Source: Halichoerus grypus
Lineage: Eukaryota > Chordata > Mammalia > Carnivora > Phocidae
Length of the DNA: 64,000 nucleotides
NCBI RefSeq assembly: GCF_964656455.1
Contig: NC_135726.1
Coordinates: 10,001 to 74,000, forward strand
Reading direction: 5' to 3'
The position numbers and the translations under genes are program-made. This document shows positions 1 to 28,900 of the stretch, in pieces (the first letter of the stretch is position 1; each line of letters starts with the position of its first letter). The notes below the pieces were generated by a model. It was given only the letters and a program-made list of their open reading frames with translations, did no database searches and was not told the origin of the DNA.

Positions 1-84
1 AAAACCAAGAGCAGCTACTGTGGGTCAGGCACAGTTGGGCACAGGGGAGACCCAGTAGCTAATGAAAATATACATATATTACTA

Positions 85-270
85 TATGCCACCGTTTTAA
101 CTCATTTGAACCTCATGATGTCCCAGAAGTGGGAATTTTTCCCATTTTACAGGTGAGGAAAATGAGGCACAAGGATGAAGTAGCTTGCCCAAAGATCTTC
201 CAAGTGTGTGAGACCTAGGATTTAAGCTCAGGTTCTTAACCACCACTCTGGGCTTTCACTCTGAAACACA
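85..270. repeat. MIR-like ancient SINE relic
   Basis: The segment has the familiar MIR core: 'cccattttacaggtgagg', then 'aatgaggcac', a 'cttgcccaaag' block and a 'ttaagctcagg' end. It is heavily diverged and its edges are approximate. The first 85 bases hold nothing I recognise. Confidence 0.55.
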
Positions 271-345
271 TCTCGTTTTCCCCTTAGCAGAACCTTCTCT
301 CCACCCTTGTTTCCCCCCAGGCATAGCACCTGTGTTTTCTTTTCT

Positions 346-534
346 TTTGTTTTAAAGATTTTATTTATTTAGGAGAGACAGCATGCTTGGCAGAGGGAGA
401 GGGAGAGGGAGAGGGAGAGGGAGAAGCAAGCTCCCTGCTCAGTAGGGAGCCCAGGTAGGGCTCCATCCCAGAACCCTGGGATCATGACCTGAGCCGAAGG
501 CAGCCACTTAACTGGCTAAGCCACCCAGGCGCCC
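346..534 (-). repeat. CAN-SINE (antisense)
   Basis: It reads poly-T/AAAGATTTTATTTATTT to GCCACCCAGGCGCCCC, which is a carnivore tRNA-derived SINE in reverse. A GGGAGA simple-repeat expansion lies inside it at about 391-423. The flanks share a target duplication like 'ccttttgttttaaa'. Confidence 0.9.
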
Positions 535-769
535 CTGTTTCCTTTTGTTTTAAATGCACTTTTCTCTTTTATTTCCAGCTGCCTCCCAGCCCCACCCACA
601 GACTGACCTTCCAGGCCAGGCAGAAGGCAACGGTGAACCACAGGCCAGAAACAGCACAGCATGAAGAAGACAGCCAAGCCGAGGTGGTCAGGTGGTCATG
701 GGGGTAGTGATGTGGGAAACAAAAGCAAAAGAAATGTAGCTTAAATTAAATCTCCTTACAGCTTGCGGC

Positions 770-2062
<1,293 letters not shown>

Positions 2063-2257
2063 TTTTTTTTTTTAATATTTTATTTATTTGACAGACAGAG
2101 ACACAGCGAGAGAGGGAACATAAGCAGGAGGAGGGGGACAGGGAGAAGCGGGCTTCCCGCTGAGCGGGGAGCCCGATGCGGGGCTCGATCCCAGGACCCC
2201 GGGATCATGACCTGAGCCGAGGGCAGACGCTTAACGACTGAGCCACCCAGGCGCCCC
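2063..2257 (-). repeat. CAN-SINE (antisense)
   Basis: It has an oligo-T head, ATTTTATTTATTTGACAG, and an end at GAGCCACCCAGGCGCCCC. This is a young-looking carnivore SINE inserted in AT-rich sequence. Confidence 0.93.
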
Positions 2258-2539
2258 TACACATAATCTTTTTAACCAGCTTGAAAAATTCCACAAGTTA
2301 AATTGTTATTTTTATTGGAATACATTAACATCTGGAGACCCGATGTATTTATAACACTGAGTATTTCTATTGGAGAGCACATTATGCCTTTCCATGTGCT
2401 TCTTTTCTTTCTGTCACTATCCTTTTGAATTTTTCTTATTTGTTGCCAAGTCTTAGTTTGGGAAGTTTTTTTTTGAAGGTGTCGTAGTTTTGTTTTAGTT
2501 TTGCTATTTAATGGGTCCTTTTACTCCACTGTATCTTAT

Positions 2540-2880
2540 CCAACAGGAAGAGACCACCTTGCAAGTGCATCCTACTTTACCAACTTCTTTACTATCCCAG
2601 CAGGAGGAAGGATGGTTTCCTAGCAACAGCCTGGCCAATGAGAGACAGTCATAGCTCAGCCAATGAGAAGTCAGGACACTTCAACTTCCTTTACTCCGGT
2701 GAACATTTTGTTTTTAATGGCCTTCCCAAATCTCCCTTCTCCTCTCTAAAAGAGTAGCCCTCTCCTTTGTTCCGAGGACTAGCCTGTGTTTTTGCCGTGG
2801 TTTGCTAGTCCTGGATTGCAATTCTCTGCTATTCCAGGATAAAGCCATTTCTGCTGGTAAGATAACTAGCAGCTTTCTTT
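2540..2880 (+). repeat. LTR-like promoter segment with X-box and CCAAT boxes
   Basis: The order is GTTTCC-T-AGCAAC at 2615-2627 (a match to the RFX X-box consensus RYYNYY-N-RRNRAC), two CCAAT boxes near 2634 and 2660, a TATA-like 'ctctctaaaagag' near 2742, and a 'ggataaagcc' region near 2839. This is the architecture of a retroviral-type LTR or another Pol II promoter. No coding sequence follows directly. A solitary LTR is the best guess, with family unknown. Confidence 0.35.
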
Positions 2881-3496
2881 TTAAGGTTAACGGTGAGCAC
2901 TTGAAGAGCGAGATGTTGTCTTTTTAAAATCTCATGTTCTTTGAGCAGTGAAGCCAACAACAGGGACCACATAGATGCTCCTGCACAAGATCGACCAGCA
3001 ACTCTGCGCCGACCCAAACATCTGCCACTACACAAATGGTCTCACAATTTCTAGAAGCTCCCCACTCTCTTACTGTTCGCTCTACTCCCAAACTCCCACC
3101 CAGCACTATTCTCGTGGGAACTTGAGAGGTCTGTGGGCCCTTTAAAGGTCTGATCGGCCACTCCCTTCATGACGCCAGGGGGAGCAGTCCACTTAGCTGG
3201 GCAACTTTGCCTGGAATCTGGTGGTCCTTCCACGGTAAGAATTCTGGAGTTAGGAGGCCTACTTTAAGTACCAGGAAATCATGTTATGTTTTTGTGATCA
3301 AAACTTAGTAAGGGCCAGAAACACTATTCCCATTTTATCTGCTGAAAGCCAGTAGGTCTTAAACTGGCCCACTTCTGTGGACCCACTGTCCTTACATTTG
3401 GTGCATTTTTATGCAAAATACTTGTATTTTTTTTTCAGGTTTTTTTTTCTTCGATTTTATTTATGTCTTCTTACTTCTGATAACTTTTTTTTTTTT
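2881..3496. other. No recognised feature
   Basis: The sequence is unique-looking and may include decayed ERV leader sequence downstream of the LTR-like segment. I could not match any gene. Confidence 0.4.
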
Positions 3497-3597
3497 AATA
3501 TGGAACACTTCACAAATTTGCATGTCATCCTTGAGCAGGAGCCATGGTAATCTTCTCTGTATCGTTCCACTTAAGTATATGTGCTGCCGAAGCCAGG
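3497..3597 (-). pseudogene. RNU6-like: U6 snRNA retropseudogene
   Basis: Read on the minus strand it contains GCTTCGGCAGCACATATAC, GGAACGATACAGAGAAGATTA, CAAGGATGACATGCAAATTT and GTTCCATATT, in U6 order. The 5' end is altered, and several positions differ from the conserved U6 RNA, for example CCATGGCTCCTGCTC where U6 has GCATGGCCCCTGCGC. Oligo-A follows the 3' end, and no proximal U6-type promoter was seen. It is therefore a processed pseudogene and not a functional spliceosomal RNA gene. Confidence 0.85.
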
Positions 3598-3698
3598 GCT
3601 ACTTCCGATGACTTTTAGACCTACATTATTTAAATATGCTTTTTACTCACAAATGCCACTTCTACTTTTAGTTTAAGAATTCTCTGAGTGGGAAAAAG

Positions 3699-3901
3699 GG
3701 GCGCCTGGGTGGCTCAGTCGTTAAGCGCCTGCCTTCGGCTCAGGTCATGATAACAGGGTCCTGGGATCGAGCCCCGCATCGGGCTTCCTGCTCAGTGGGA
3801 AGCCTACTTCTCCCTCTCCCACTCCCCCTGCTTGTGTTCCCTCTCTCGCTGTGTCTCTCTCTATCAAATAAATAAATAAAATCTTTAAAAAAAAAAAAAA
3901 A
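3699..3901 (+). repeat. CAN-SINE (sense)
   Basis: Complete element from GGGCGCCTGGGTGGCTCAG to AAATAAAATCTTTAAAA. It is flanked by the direct repeat AAGAATTCTCTGAGTGGGA (about 3676 and 3902). Confidence 0.95.
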
Positions 3902-3918
3902 AGAATTCTCTGAGTGGG

Positions 3919-4152
3919 AGCACCTGAGTGCTCAATTAGTTAAGCATCTGTCTTTCGATTTCAGCTCAGGTCATGATCTGAGGGTCTTGAGATTGAGCCC
4001 TGCGTGGAGCCCCACATTGAGCCCTGATCCAGGCTCCTCACAGGGCATGGAGCCTGCTTAAGATTCTCTCTCTCTCTCCCTCACCACCGCCCCCCCCCCA
4101 CCCCGCTTGTGCTCTCTCTCTCTCTCTCTCTCTCTCTCAAAAAAAAGAAAAA
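3919..4152 (+). repeat. Older CAN-SINE (sense) with CT-rich tail
   Basis: The tRNA-like head is 'gagcacctgagtgctcaa', followed by 'agctcaggtcatgatctgag' and a long (CT)n tail. It ends next to a third copy of the same target sequence, AAGAATTCTCCGAGTG, near 4151. Confidence 0.85.
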
Positions 4153-4599
4153 GAATTCTCCGAGTGCTTTTCTAATATACTTATTATTCCATTTGTTGGG
4201 TTTAAACCTTTGAGCCGTATAGACTTTATTTGGTGTCTATACATTGTCTCATCACACATTACTGAATTACATAGTTGTCCCCTGAATGTAATGCGATGTT
4301 CGTTGTGTACTAAATGCTCATATATAGCTATTGCTAAAGGTGGATTTTACAAGGAAGGGCACAGGTGGCCTAGGAGACCCTTCCAGAGCCTGAAAGTCTG
4401 TCAGGACACAGGACGGCCAGGTCCATCCTAAAGACCAGACCTGCCGTCAGCTCAATGCGCTGTGCTCAGCCTGGGATGCAGGACACTCTGCTCGGTCTCC
4501 TGCCGTGCGCAGCCTTCACCAACGTGTGGGTACGGAAAAGAATCAATGAAAACTGCCATACTACGCCTGCGTGCTGGGGCTTCTTGACAGACATGCACT

Positions 4600-4900
4600 G
4601 GACTCAGAGCAGCCAATCCCCGCGGGGTGGGGCGGGACCGCCCACGGGGGTGGAGTTCTGCCAATGACTGACACACACAGCTGGCCCTACGCTCCGCCCC
4701 ATTAGACCCTTTCTGACCGCCAATTGGAGGGAACAGTTTCATTGCAGCGCTGATTGGTGGCTTCTGCCTGACAGGGCAGTACAAGCCGGTGTCTCGCGCG
4801 CTGAGGCGTCTCACTTCGCACCGGGCGGGAAGCGCGCAGGGGCTCCGCGAGGGCGCCAGACCAGGGTGGGCAGTGAGGGAGGCCGGGGAGACTGACGGGA
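4600..4900 (+). promoter_or_regulatory. GC-rich promoter-like segment, candidate PRDM9 promoter
   Basis: A CpG- and GC-box-rich stretch (GGGGTGGGGCGGGAC near 4625, 'gctccgcccc' near 4691) contains CCAAT boxes at about 4613, 4661, 4720 (reverse) and 4752 (reverse), and 'tctcgcgcgctgag' near 4792. It lies about 1.2 kb upstream of the first PRDM9 coding exon, on the correct side for its promoter and non-coding first exon. That assignment is inferred from position; no transcript evidence is available. Confidence 0.5.
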
Positions 4901-4959
4901 ACACGGAGGCCTTTGCCGTGCCCTGTGAAAACCTTCTAAACCCTGACTCTGAAACCTTC

Positions 4960-5640
4960 AAATCCCACCCGGGAGACCCTAGATCCCCTCACCCTGGCTG
5001 GCTCCAAATCCCCTCAGCCTCAAGGGACACCAAGTCTCGCCTCCTTAAGGGAACCCGATTCCGCTGCCTTGGTGGGACCTCACATCTCGGCGTGAGACCC
5101 CAGAGCACCTCAGCTGCAGAAACCTCAAATCCCTTCACCCAGAGAAACACTAAATCCCTTAATACTTAGACCCCAAAATATCCTGAGTAACACAAATTGC
5201 CCTCAGCCTGAGGCACCCCCAAAACCCTCAGCCTGAGACACCCAAAACGTAGCACCCGCAGAGAACAAATTTCCCCAGCCTCAGAGACCCTAAATACCCT
5301 CAGCCTGTGAACTCTCAAATCCCTTCAGCTTCACAGACCCCAGGTAACCTCCAAGTCAGAAAACCTAAAACCCATTAATGAGAGACTCCAAATCTTAGAA
5401 TGAGAGACCTCAAATTCCCTCAGTCTCGAAGATCCCAAATCCTCTCAACCTAAGCATTCTAAATCTCTCCAGCCTGAAAGACCCCAAATCTTGTCCTGAG
5501 AGACTGCCAATACCATCAGCCTGAGGAACCCCAAATGTCCTCTGCCTGATGCCCCAAATACCCTTGACATGAGAAACCCCAACCCCCTCACCCTGAGTGA
5601 GACCAAATCCCCTCACCCTGAGATCTCTCTGTCCCTTAGA
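4960..5640 (+). repeat. Degenerate tandem repeat (about 30-bp unit)
   Basis: A phrase like 'ccctcagcctgagagac' plus 'cccaaat' recurs roughly every 25-35 bases across the segment, with many substitutions and length changes. It is an old minisatellite between the candidate promoter and PRDM9 exon 2. Frames inside it are accidental. Confidence 0.75.
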
Positions 5641-6114
5641 GATCGAGCCTGTTTATACCAGATTTTTCCAGAATCCCCAGGGGGACATCCCAAGAAACCC
5701 TTCTTTGAGAAATAATCACTTCCTGTCCCTGGAACAGAGCTGTGATAGTCTGTCCCCAGTCCCGGCATTCAGGGACCCCCAGGTCTCCTTGGTGCTCTTC
5801 TGGCCTTGCACCTCAGGACTCCCATCAAACACCCACAGCCACATCCTTCAAGGAGCCTGTGCGACCTTTTCCTCAGATGGGCCAAACTGCAGTGGAATAA
5901 AAGAAACAAAATCTAGCTGTTAGGATGGTCTGTCACTGCCAGTAGGGATTCTTCCATCCCACCAATACCCCCAAACCTTCCCTGCATCTTTTAATCCTCT
6001 CTGGGGTCCCCACATCTTCTTGTTCTGGACACCCCGCCCAAATGGAGAAGACAGACGTGGCTCTGGGCAGTGGTCTGGGCTGTCACCCTCTCTCAGCACC
6101 TTCTTCTTCCACAG

Positions 6115-6191
6115 GCCTTGGGGCAGAGAGACTCATGGGGCCATTGCCAGCCTCAGAGTCAGAGCAAGGCCTGCCGGGAGGTCCCAGCACC
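6115..6191 (+). other. PRDM9: 5' UTR part of PRDM9 exon 2
   Basis: A pyrimidine-rich acceptor (ttcttcttccacag) ends at 6114, so exon 2 probably begins at 6115, with 77 untranslated bases before the ATG at 6192. An in-frame ATG at 6135 lies inside it. The non-coding first exon would lie further upstream and was not pinned down. Confidence 0.6.
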
Positions 6192-22363
<16,172 letters not shown>

Positions 22364-22579
22364 CCACCACACACTCCAGACCCCAGCTCTGAGGGAGGTT
22401 CAGAGGTAGCCTACTGAGCCCTTACACTCCCCAAGAATATAATGAGAGCACATATAACTGGTTAAAGAAATTCTCTACTTTCAGGACAAGAGATGAAGTA
22501 TATAAACAGGGGAAGGTTCCTTAAGTGCTCTGGGGATGTCAAGAGCAATCTCCTCCATGGTTTTTTGGCCTCCTGTTCT

Positions 22580-22585
22580 AATAAA
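22580..22585 (+). terminator. PRDM9: Candidate PRDM9 polyadenylation signal
   Basis: AATAAA at 22580-22585 lies 217 bases after the stop codon and is followed by a GT-rich stretch ('ttttgtgttcatatg'). Confidence 0.6.
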
Positions 22586-23039
22586 TTTTGTGTTCATATG
22601 AATCTGAAGTCCATATCATGCACCTCATTCCCCCCCTTATCACTGAAAGCAGAAGGGTCCGGGAGGGCCAGAGAACTCCTACTCTTGGTCCAGGTCTCCA
22701 CAGGAAAACTGAACCCCTGGAAAGGTGTAAGTCAGGAGTGAATCTAGTTAGAGCACTGAAGAATCAATTTCTGGGCCAGGGAGAGAAATCTAGGATTTGA
22801 CACAGACTCATCCGGGAAGGGAATTCTTTGGTCTCTTGGGAAGTGTGGTGTTTTCCCCTAATAGACCCCTACCCTCTCCTGCCACCCTCCTCCTCTAGCT
22901 TCTGCTGGCTCCTCTCCAGTTTCCCTCCCACATCTGCAGCCCCAGAGGTGAACACCAGGGGCGGACATGTGCGTGTGCCCATCTGTGTGCCTGGCTCTGT
23001 CTGGGGCAGATCCTCTCTCTCTCTCTCTCTCCTTGCTTT

Positions 23040-23260
23040 CCCATCAGGGTTGGCATCTCATGGTGCACAGCATATGGAATCCATATCAGACTGCAGTGGG
23101 TTCGATTCTCAGCTCTCCTCTCACCAGTTGTGTGACACAGGGCAAGATCCTCAACCTCTGTGTGCCCGTTTTATCATCCGGAGAATGGGAATGATAACTC
23201 CAGCCTTTGGTTGGATGTTCGAAGTTGAATAAGCACAAGCATAACCTGGCACAAAGATGC
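23040..23260 (+). repeat. MIR
   Basis: 'gggttcgattctcagctct', 'cagttgtgtgacacagggca', 'aacctctgtgtgcc' and 'gaatgggaatgataa' occur in the MIR order. Confidence 0.8.
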
Positions 23261-25611
23261 TGAGAACATCTTTGTTGTTCTCGCACAACTTTCAATGGCC
23301 ATGTCTTCAAGGGCCTTAGTGCTGCACAAGGGAGGACAGACAGAGGGTAGGGGCCAGGGAGCCAGATTCAGAGACTGGTCAGGCACCACGGCTTTCTCTG
23401 CACAGACTCAGCTACCCTGGGAAGGAGGTGTGAGGTCTGGGGTGCAAAGTGGGGGGTCCATCTCCCTTCCCACTGAGCCTGGGCAGCTCAGAACCTCTCA
23501 ACACAGGCAGGCAGTACTGACAATAACCTGTGAAACAAGACCCTCATCCGTCCCTTGCTGAGAACAGACTCTGGGCTCAGCATCTGTAGGAAATGGATGC
23601 ACCATAAGGGAGTCTCTGAGCCCCCTCACTGCCCCATCCACACACGGTGTTCACGAAGCCCAAGCTCAGCAGTTTCTGCAGCACACTTTCCTCATGCCTG
23701 GGCCTCTGGCGGTTTAATGCATTCGTGCATAAATGCAAACCCTATGGTTTAATGCACAGCTGCGGCAATCTTGAAATTCATAATTATTTTATCTTTAAAC
23801 TTATGGATGGTAAGTGAAGTCTGAAGGGACAATGGAGCAGAGTGGATATGCACAGCATCAGCCATTGCTGGCTATACCCATTCACATATAAGGTCTACAG
23901 TGCCCCAGGGGCACAGAATTCCCACGGACACAGCAGGTAGGAGGTAGCAGGACTGGAAGTGAACACAAAGTAAGTATGTTGCATCCACTACTGGGCAAGT
24001 GAGGGTGCTGACAGCTTTTCTTACAACCAGAACTCACTTCCAATGCAGAGAGGAGGCAATGGTGGTTCTAGGAAGCACAACAAACGAGGGCCACTATCAC
24101 TTCGCTCCTGCAGGAGTTACCTCCCTGCTTCTGAGGGAAGCAGATCTCATTCTAGTTCCTGCTAGAATGGCTTCGTGGAGGCTGAATTCCAAACCCCAAC
24201 CCCTCCAGGAGATACCAAAAGGAGTGTGGGCCATGTGGGGGGGCACCAAACCCCATGACCTGGAACAGTGACCCTTCTGTCCCTCCCCCCGTGCCAGGCT
24301 TGTGAAGAGTCTCTACATAAACTATGTGGATTTCAATTAATTAATATTCATTACTATTGTCTCTAGTCCTGTATGCTTTTGTAAAGGAAGGGGCATATTG
24401 GGGTCTTTCTTTCCTTGTGGGAAGAGAAGAGGGGATGATTCTCTTCCCTATACAGCATAATGCTGAAAAATCCCCCGAACCCTCAAGGTTCTGGGACTTC
24501 AGCATGAGCTGTTGCAGAAGGGGCAGAGTGGGGGTAATGCTGCCAAGGAAATCACACGGAAATACAGTGGGAGGAGAGCCCACACACTGCCAGGTGATGC
24601 CCTCCTCCACGTCCCCCCAGACTGACCCGGAACTCCCCCTGGGAGGCTGACCAATTCAAGATGAGGAGAGGTCTGTCTGTTCCTTCTTCCTCCCCTTCGG
24701 TAACAAGCCCCACTCCCAGGGTGGCCACCAGCCTCCAAGAGTACCCTGCCCCCAAATCCACCTCCTATTACCCACCCCCTGCTGCAGTCCCACCTTCACA
24801 GAACAGGGCCGACCTGCGCTGCGAAAATGGCAGTGTAGGGTGCCCACCGTGACTTCAGCCTTGCCCTCACTCTCTCACATGGTCTCAGGTCACCGCGTGC
24901 AAGGGAGCAGGTGCCGATACCCCTTCTCAAGCATCAGCTGCTAGCAGCCATTATCCTCATTTTGAAGAGGAGGCTCAGAGGAATGCCTGACGCTGGCTGG
25001 ATTCCGAGTCTCTGTGCCCTGGTAGACAGCTGAGAAGCCCTTGCCTGAGGCCACTGTCCTATTCCTGGGACACCTGGCTGGCCTCTGCACCTGCTGGCTT
25101 CCCAGCACCTCCCCCGACACCATGATAGCCATGGGCGGGCAGGTCGAAGTCCTTGGGCCACAGGACATCAGCCGCTGGGACAACAGGGCAGGGTGGCCCG
25201 TGGCCCCACCACACACCCTCTGCAACTGCAGCAACCAGCCCAGCTATGGCCAGCCCCACCTGCTTTCTGCTCTGCTGGTCTGCCACCCAGGTAAGGACAC
25301 CGCCGGCTTGCTCGGGGACCTAGCTGGGCAGGTAAGGCTGTCACTCACCAGGACGGTCAACAGAGAACCCAGAACAGAAGAGCACCCTCCACAGCCAGGG
25401 TGGGGATAAGCCGAACCAGGGCCCGAGTGGCACATGAAGCTCAACTTGTCTGAAACGTAGTAAATGTGTCTTTGACCCCCGGACTCTGCCTTGCCTGGCC
25501 GCAGGTCTGGCCCCGGTCCTAGGAGCCCAGCCAGAATCTGAACCAGCCTCTGAGAACTATCCTTAGGACAGAGTGTCACGCACAGATGCTGTCTTTAAAA
25601 ACTAAACTGCT

Positions 25612-25748
25612 TGGGGTACCTGGTGGCTCAGTCAGTTAAGCGTCCAACTCTTGATCTCAGCTCAGGTCTTGATCTCAGGGTTGGGAGTTTAAGCCCCACA
25701 TTGGGCTCTGTACTGGGTGTGAAGCCCACTTTAAAAATATATATATAT
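25612..25748 (+). repeat. Short CAN-SINE (sense)
   Basis: 'ggggtacctggtggctcag' through 'ttgggctctgtactgggtg', ending in an (AT)n tract. It directly abuts the next SINE. Confidence 0.88.
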
Positions 25749-25945
25749 AGGGACTCCTGGGTGGCTCAGTCGGTTAACGATCCCAGGGTCCTGGGATCGA
25801 GCCCCGCATTGGGCTCCCTGCTCAGCAGAGAACCTGCTTGCTTCTCCCTTTCCCTCTGCCTGCCACTCTGCCTACTTGTGCTATCTCTCTGTCAAATAAA
25901 GAAATTTAAAAAAAATCTTTAAAATAAATAAATAAATAAATAAAA
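25749..25945 (+). repeat. CAN-SINE (sense), internally deleted
   Basis: The head 'gggactcctgggtggctcag' is followed directly by 'gatcccagggtcctgg'. The usual segment around CTTCGGCTCAGG is missing. The tail is (AAAT)n. Confidence 0.9.
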
Positions 25946-28900
25946 TATATATATATATCTCAAACTGCTCAAAATTTACTAACGACAGATTTTTAAAATA
26001 CTTTTTTTAATTTAAGTGGCTGCTAATCTCATAACCCAGAGAAAAATCCTATAACATTCTGATACATGCACTTTAATATCTTACTTCAGAACCTCTCATA
26101 CTTAACAGCAACAACTTTATTGGGGTTTTTTTCTGATAATATGCAGTTGTTATGTTTCTAAAAATTAGGAAAATACAGAAAATAAAAAGCACCCAGTACC
26201 ATAACTCCGTTATTCAGAGGGAACGTCAATTAACACAGCATGTTAGAGCTTTCTGTTCATCACACACAAACAAGTGTGCACATTTGGGCACCTGCACATT
26301 TCCCTTTTACATACACTACAGAGCCCCTTACTCCCTCACCTGTCTCTTTCCCTTTACAAAGTATCTTGAACACCTTTCTTGCAGTTTTCACTGTTACATC
26401 ATGACCAGGATTGGACTGTGCTTGAACCAACCCCCTGATACTGGACATGAAAGGTGGTTCCAGAAAGAGTTTGTAGACCAGATTTGGGCCTAGTTTTGGT
26501 ATAGATTAAAACATGCAGTGCATTCAGCGCTCAAGAAAGTTCTCCGATCTCCAGGATTTAGGGAGAAGAGGTTCATTCCACCTCACCCCTCCCTTGATGT
26601 CACAGAGCATCCCCTCTCAGCCTTCCCCTGCAGAGGAAGGTGATGGGAAACCCTGGAGGCCATGGTGGAAGCGGAGGCCTTTGTTTTCTGGGGGGCAGAG
26701 GAGAACAGGACAGTGCTGACACCCAGGCTGGATCACAGGCATTGTCCCAAAGCCTGTCCCCTGTGCTCTTAACCTACTTCCCATTGATTTTGCAGCTCTT
26801 TGCTCAGGCAATGCCTTTCAGTAATGAGGCTCCCAAGACACCTCAGAAGCTGGGGTTGGTGTTGGGAGATCCGCATGGCAACAAGACCCTCCAGCAGGTC
26901 AGTGTGGCGCTTACAAGAGCTGGCTTCATTGAACAGTTAGGCCTGTGCTATGGTCCCTCACCTCCTGTCCTTTTAGGGTACTCCCTCTGGATACCAGATG
27001 GAGGTGCTGACGTTCCCTCATGCCCACTTCGGTCCCAGGAGGCAAAAGAGAGACTGGGTTATCCCTCCCATCTCCATCCCAGAGAATGAAAGAGGCCCAT
27101 ATCCAAAAATGGTGGCTCAGGTATTGCAAAGGGAGGATTCTGGTTTCGTTCTAGGGTTCCCTACGGAGAGGGACTGATACTCGACTGGGGTCCTTCTTGG
27201 CTGTTCTGCTTCTGTGTTGTCTTCAGGTCAAATCTAACAAGGACAAGGAAATCCGGGTTTTCTATAGCATCACCGGCAAGGGCGCTGACGAACCTCCTCG
27301 TGGTGTGTTTATCATGGACAGAGAAACTGGATGGCTAAAGGTGACAGTGCCCCTGGACAGAGAGCAGGAGTCCCGCTATGTTGTGAGTGTCTCCTACGAG
27401 GCTTCAGGGTTGGGGAGCTGGCGGCAAGCCAGCCATCTCATTTTCTAAATATTTCAGACAGCCAGTGGATTTCTGCAGTTACTCATGAAACCATTTGTGA
27501 GCACCTGTTATGTTCCAGGTGCCGCGCGCGCACATGAGAGTGAGGAGGGTGGAGGCAGGCAGAGCTGAAGAATGAGCTCTGCAGTTGTGGACAAGTTCCA
27601 CGACTCACTGACGCGAGGATCCGTGAGAGGCAAGCTTCTGAGCTCAGGGCCAGAGCAGTACTGGAGGGAGGCCCAGGCTGTTGTTACAGTTTCTACCACC
27701 CCTGTTAGCTCCAGAGACACACAATGGAGAGTCCAGCTCTGGAGGGGAGAAACCCAGGGCCCGCGCAGCAAACACCAAGGTGCAGCAGGGGGACAGAAAG
27801 CGGCAAGAGAGGGCTGAGCAGAGGGAAGCAGCGGGTTGTGTGACTCTAGGTTGGAACATTCTAGACAGTCTCCAAATGTTCAGAGTGTAGGATCCAGAGC
27901 CACACAAGCTATGGTGAGACCCCAGCTCTGACACTTTACTTTGTAGCCCTGGGTGTGGTAGTGACCCCCTCGGCCTCCCTTTGCTTTTGGGTTACTGTAT
28001 GTGAAGCACTTTGAACAAGTTCTCAATGCATGTTAGCTGAGCACCCTTTAAACACAGCTCTCTGGGCTGTTTTGTCCAGAACACTCTCCACCACACCCCG
28101 TGGAGGGAAACAGAGGCCCAAATAAAGCCTCAGTCTGCTCTCTTCCCGAGGACATGTGCCCGCTTTCAGAGTCAAAGCGAGTTCCCAGGCAGGCCCACCT
28201 TCCACCCCTGGGAAGGGAGAACGGGCACACGCTGCAGAAATCAAACCCTGAGTCCCCGTGGTTCCACCCGGCTGCACGGGAAGCCCAGCTGAGGCACTTC
28301 CCTTGGAAAAGGGAGAGGATGGGTCGGATGACGGCTAGCACTCTGCCCTGAGCATCACATGAGGAAAACCTGAGCAGACACAGTGCAACCCTTAGTGACA
28401 TCCCCAAGGTTGGAGTGAGTGCTGCTTTCTCCGACTCCCAAGCACTGAAATGTTAAGATGAAGGTGCAGGGGGGGCTCTCACTGCAACGGGCCTTTTGTG
28501 GGACAGGTGCCCACGGGCTCGGTGGCCCCACATGCCTATGCTGCACCTGCATTGCTTTTCAGCTTCTCCTTCATGCTGTGTCTTCAAATGGGAACGCTGT
28601 GGAGGACCCGATGGAGACAGTGATCACAGTGACAGACAGAAATGACAACAGGCCCGAATTCACCCAGGCGGTCTTTGAGGGGTCTGTGATGGAAAGAGCC
28701 CACCCAGGTTAATTAGAACAATGGAGGGTTTTAGTGACACATGGCAGTAATATCAGGGAAAATATAAAGAATCTGGGAAACTGAAGTATAAACAGCAGAG
28801 ATCTTATTATGAATCCACACCCTGGGTTCCAGTGCACAAAAGGGTTCCACTTCGAGATTAGAAGGGACAGATCAAGGACTGCAAAGATTTTGGGGGGGTG

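Larger units (their letters stand above)
22640..26976. other. Intergenic region between PRDM9 and the cadherin-like gene
   Basis: It contains an MIR (23040-23260) and two SINEs (25.6-25.95 kb). I searched it for the signal peptide and pro-domain exons expected upstream of the cadherin exons and found none. An open frame at 25041-25409 and an exon-like piece near 26796-26898 (bounded by ag/gt) match nothing I know. Confidence 0.5.

Noticed and set aside
25041..25409. 122-codon frame with a gt donor-like end near 25291, considered as a cadherin 5' exon
   Set aside because: No resemblance to cadherin signal peptide or pro-domain sequence and no matching partner exon. It is probably a chance frame.
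26796..26898. Exon-like segment bounded by ag and gt, just before the first cadherin-like exon
   Set aside because: Its translation does not resemble the cadherin pro-domain and the expected phase and length do not fit. It is unsupported as an exon.
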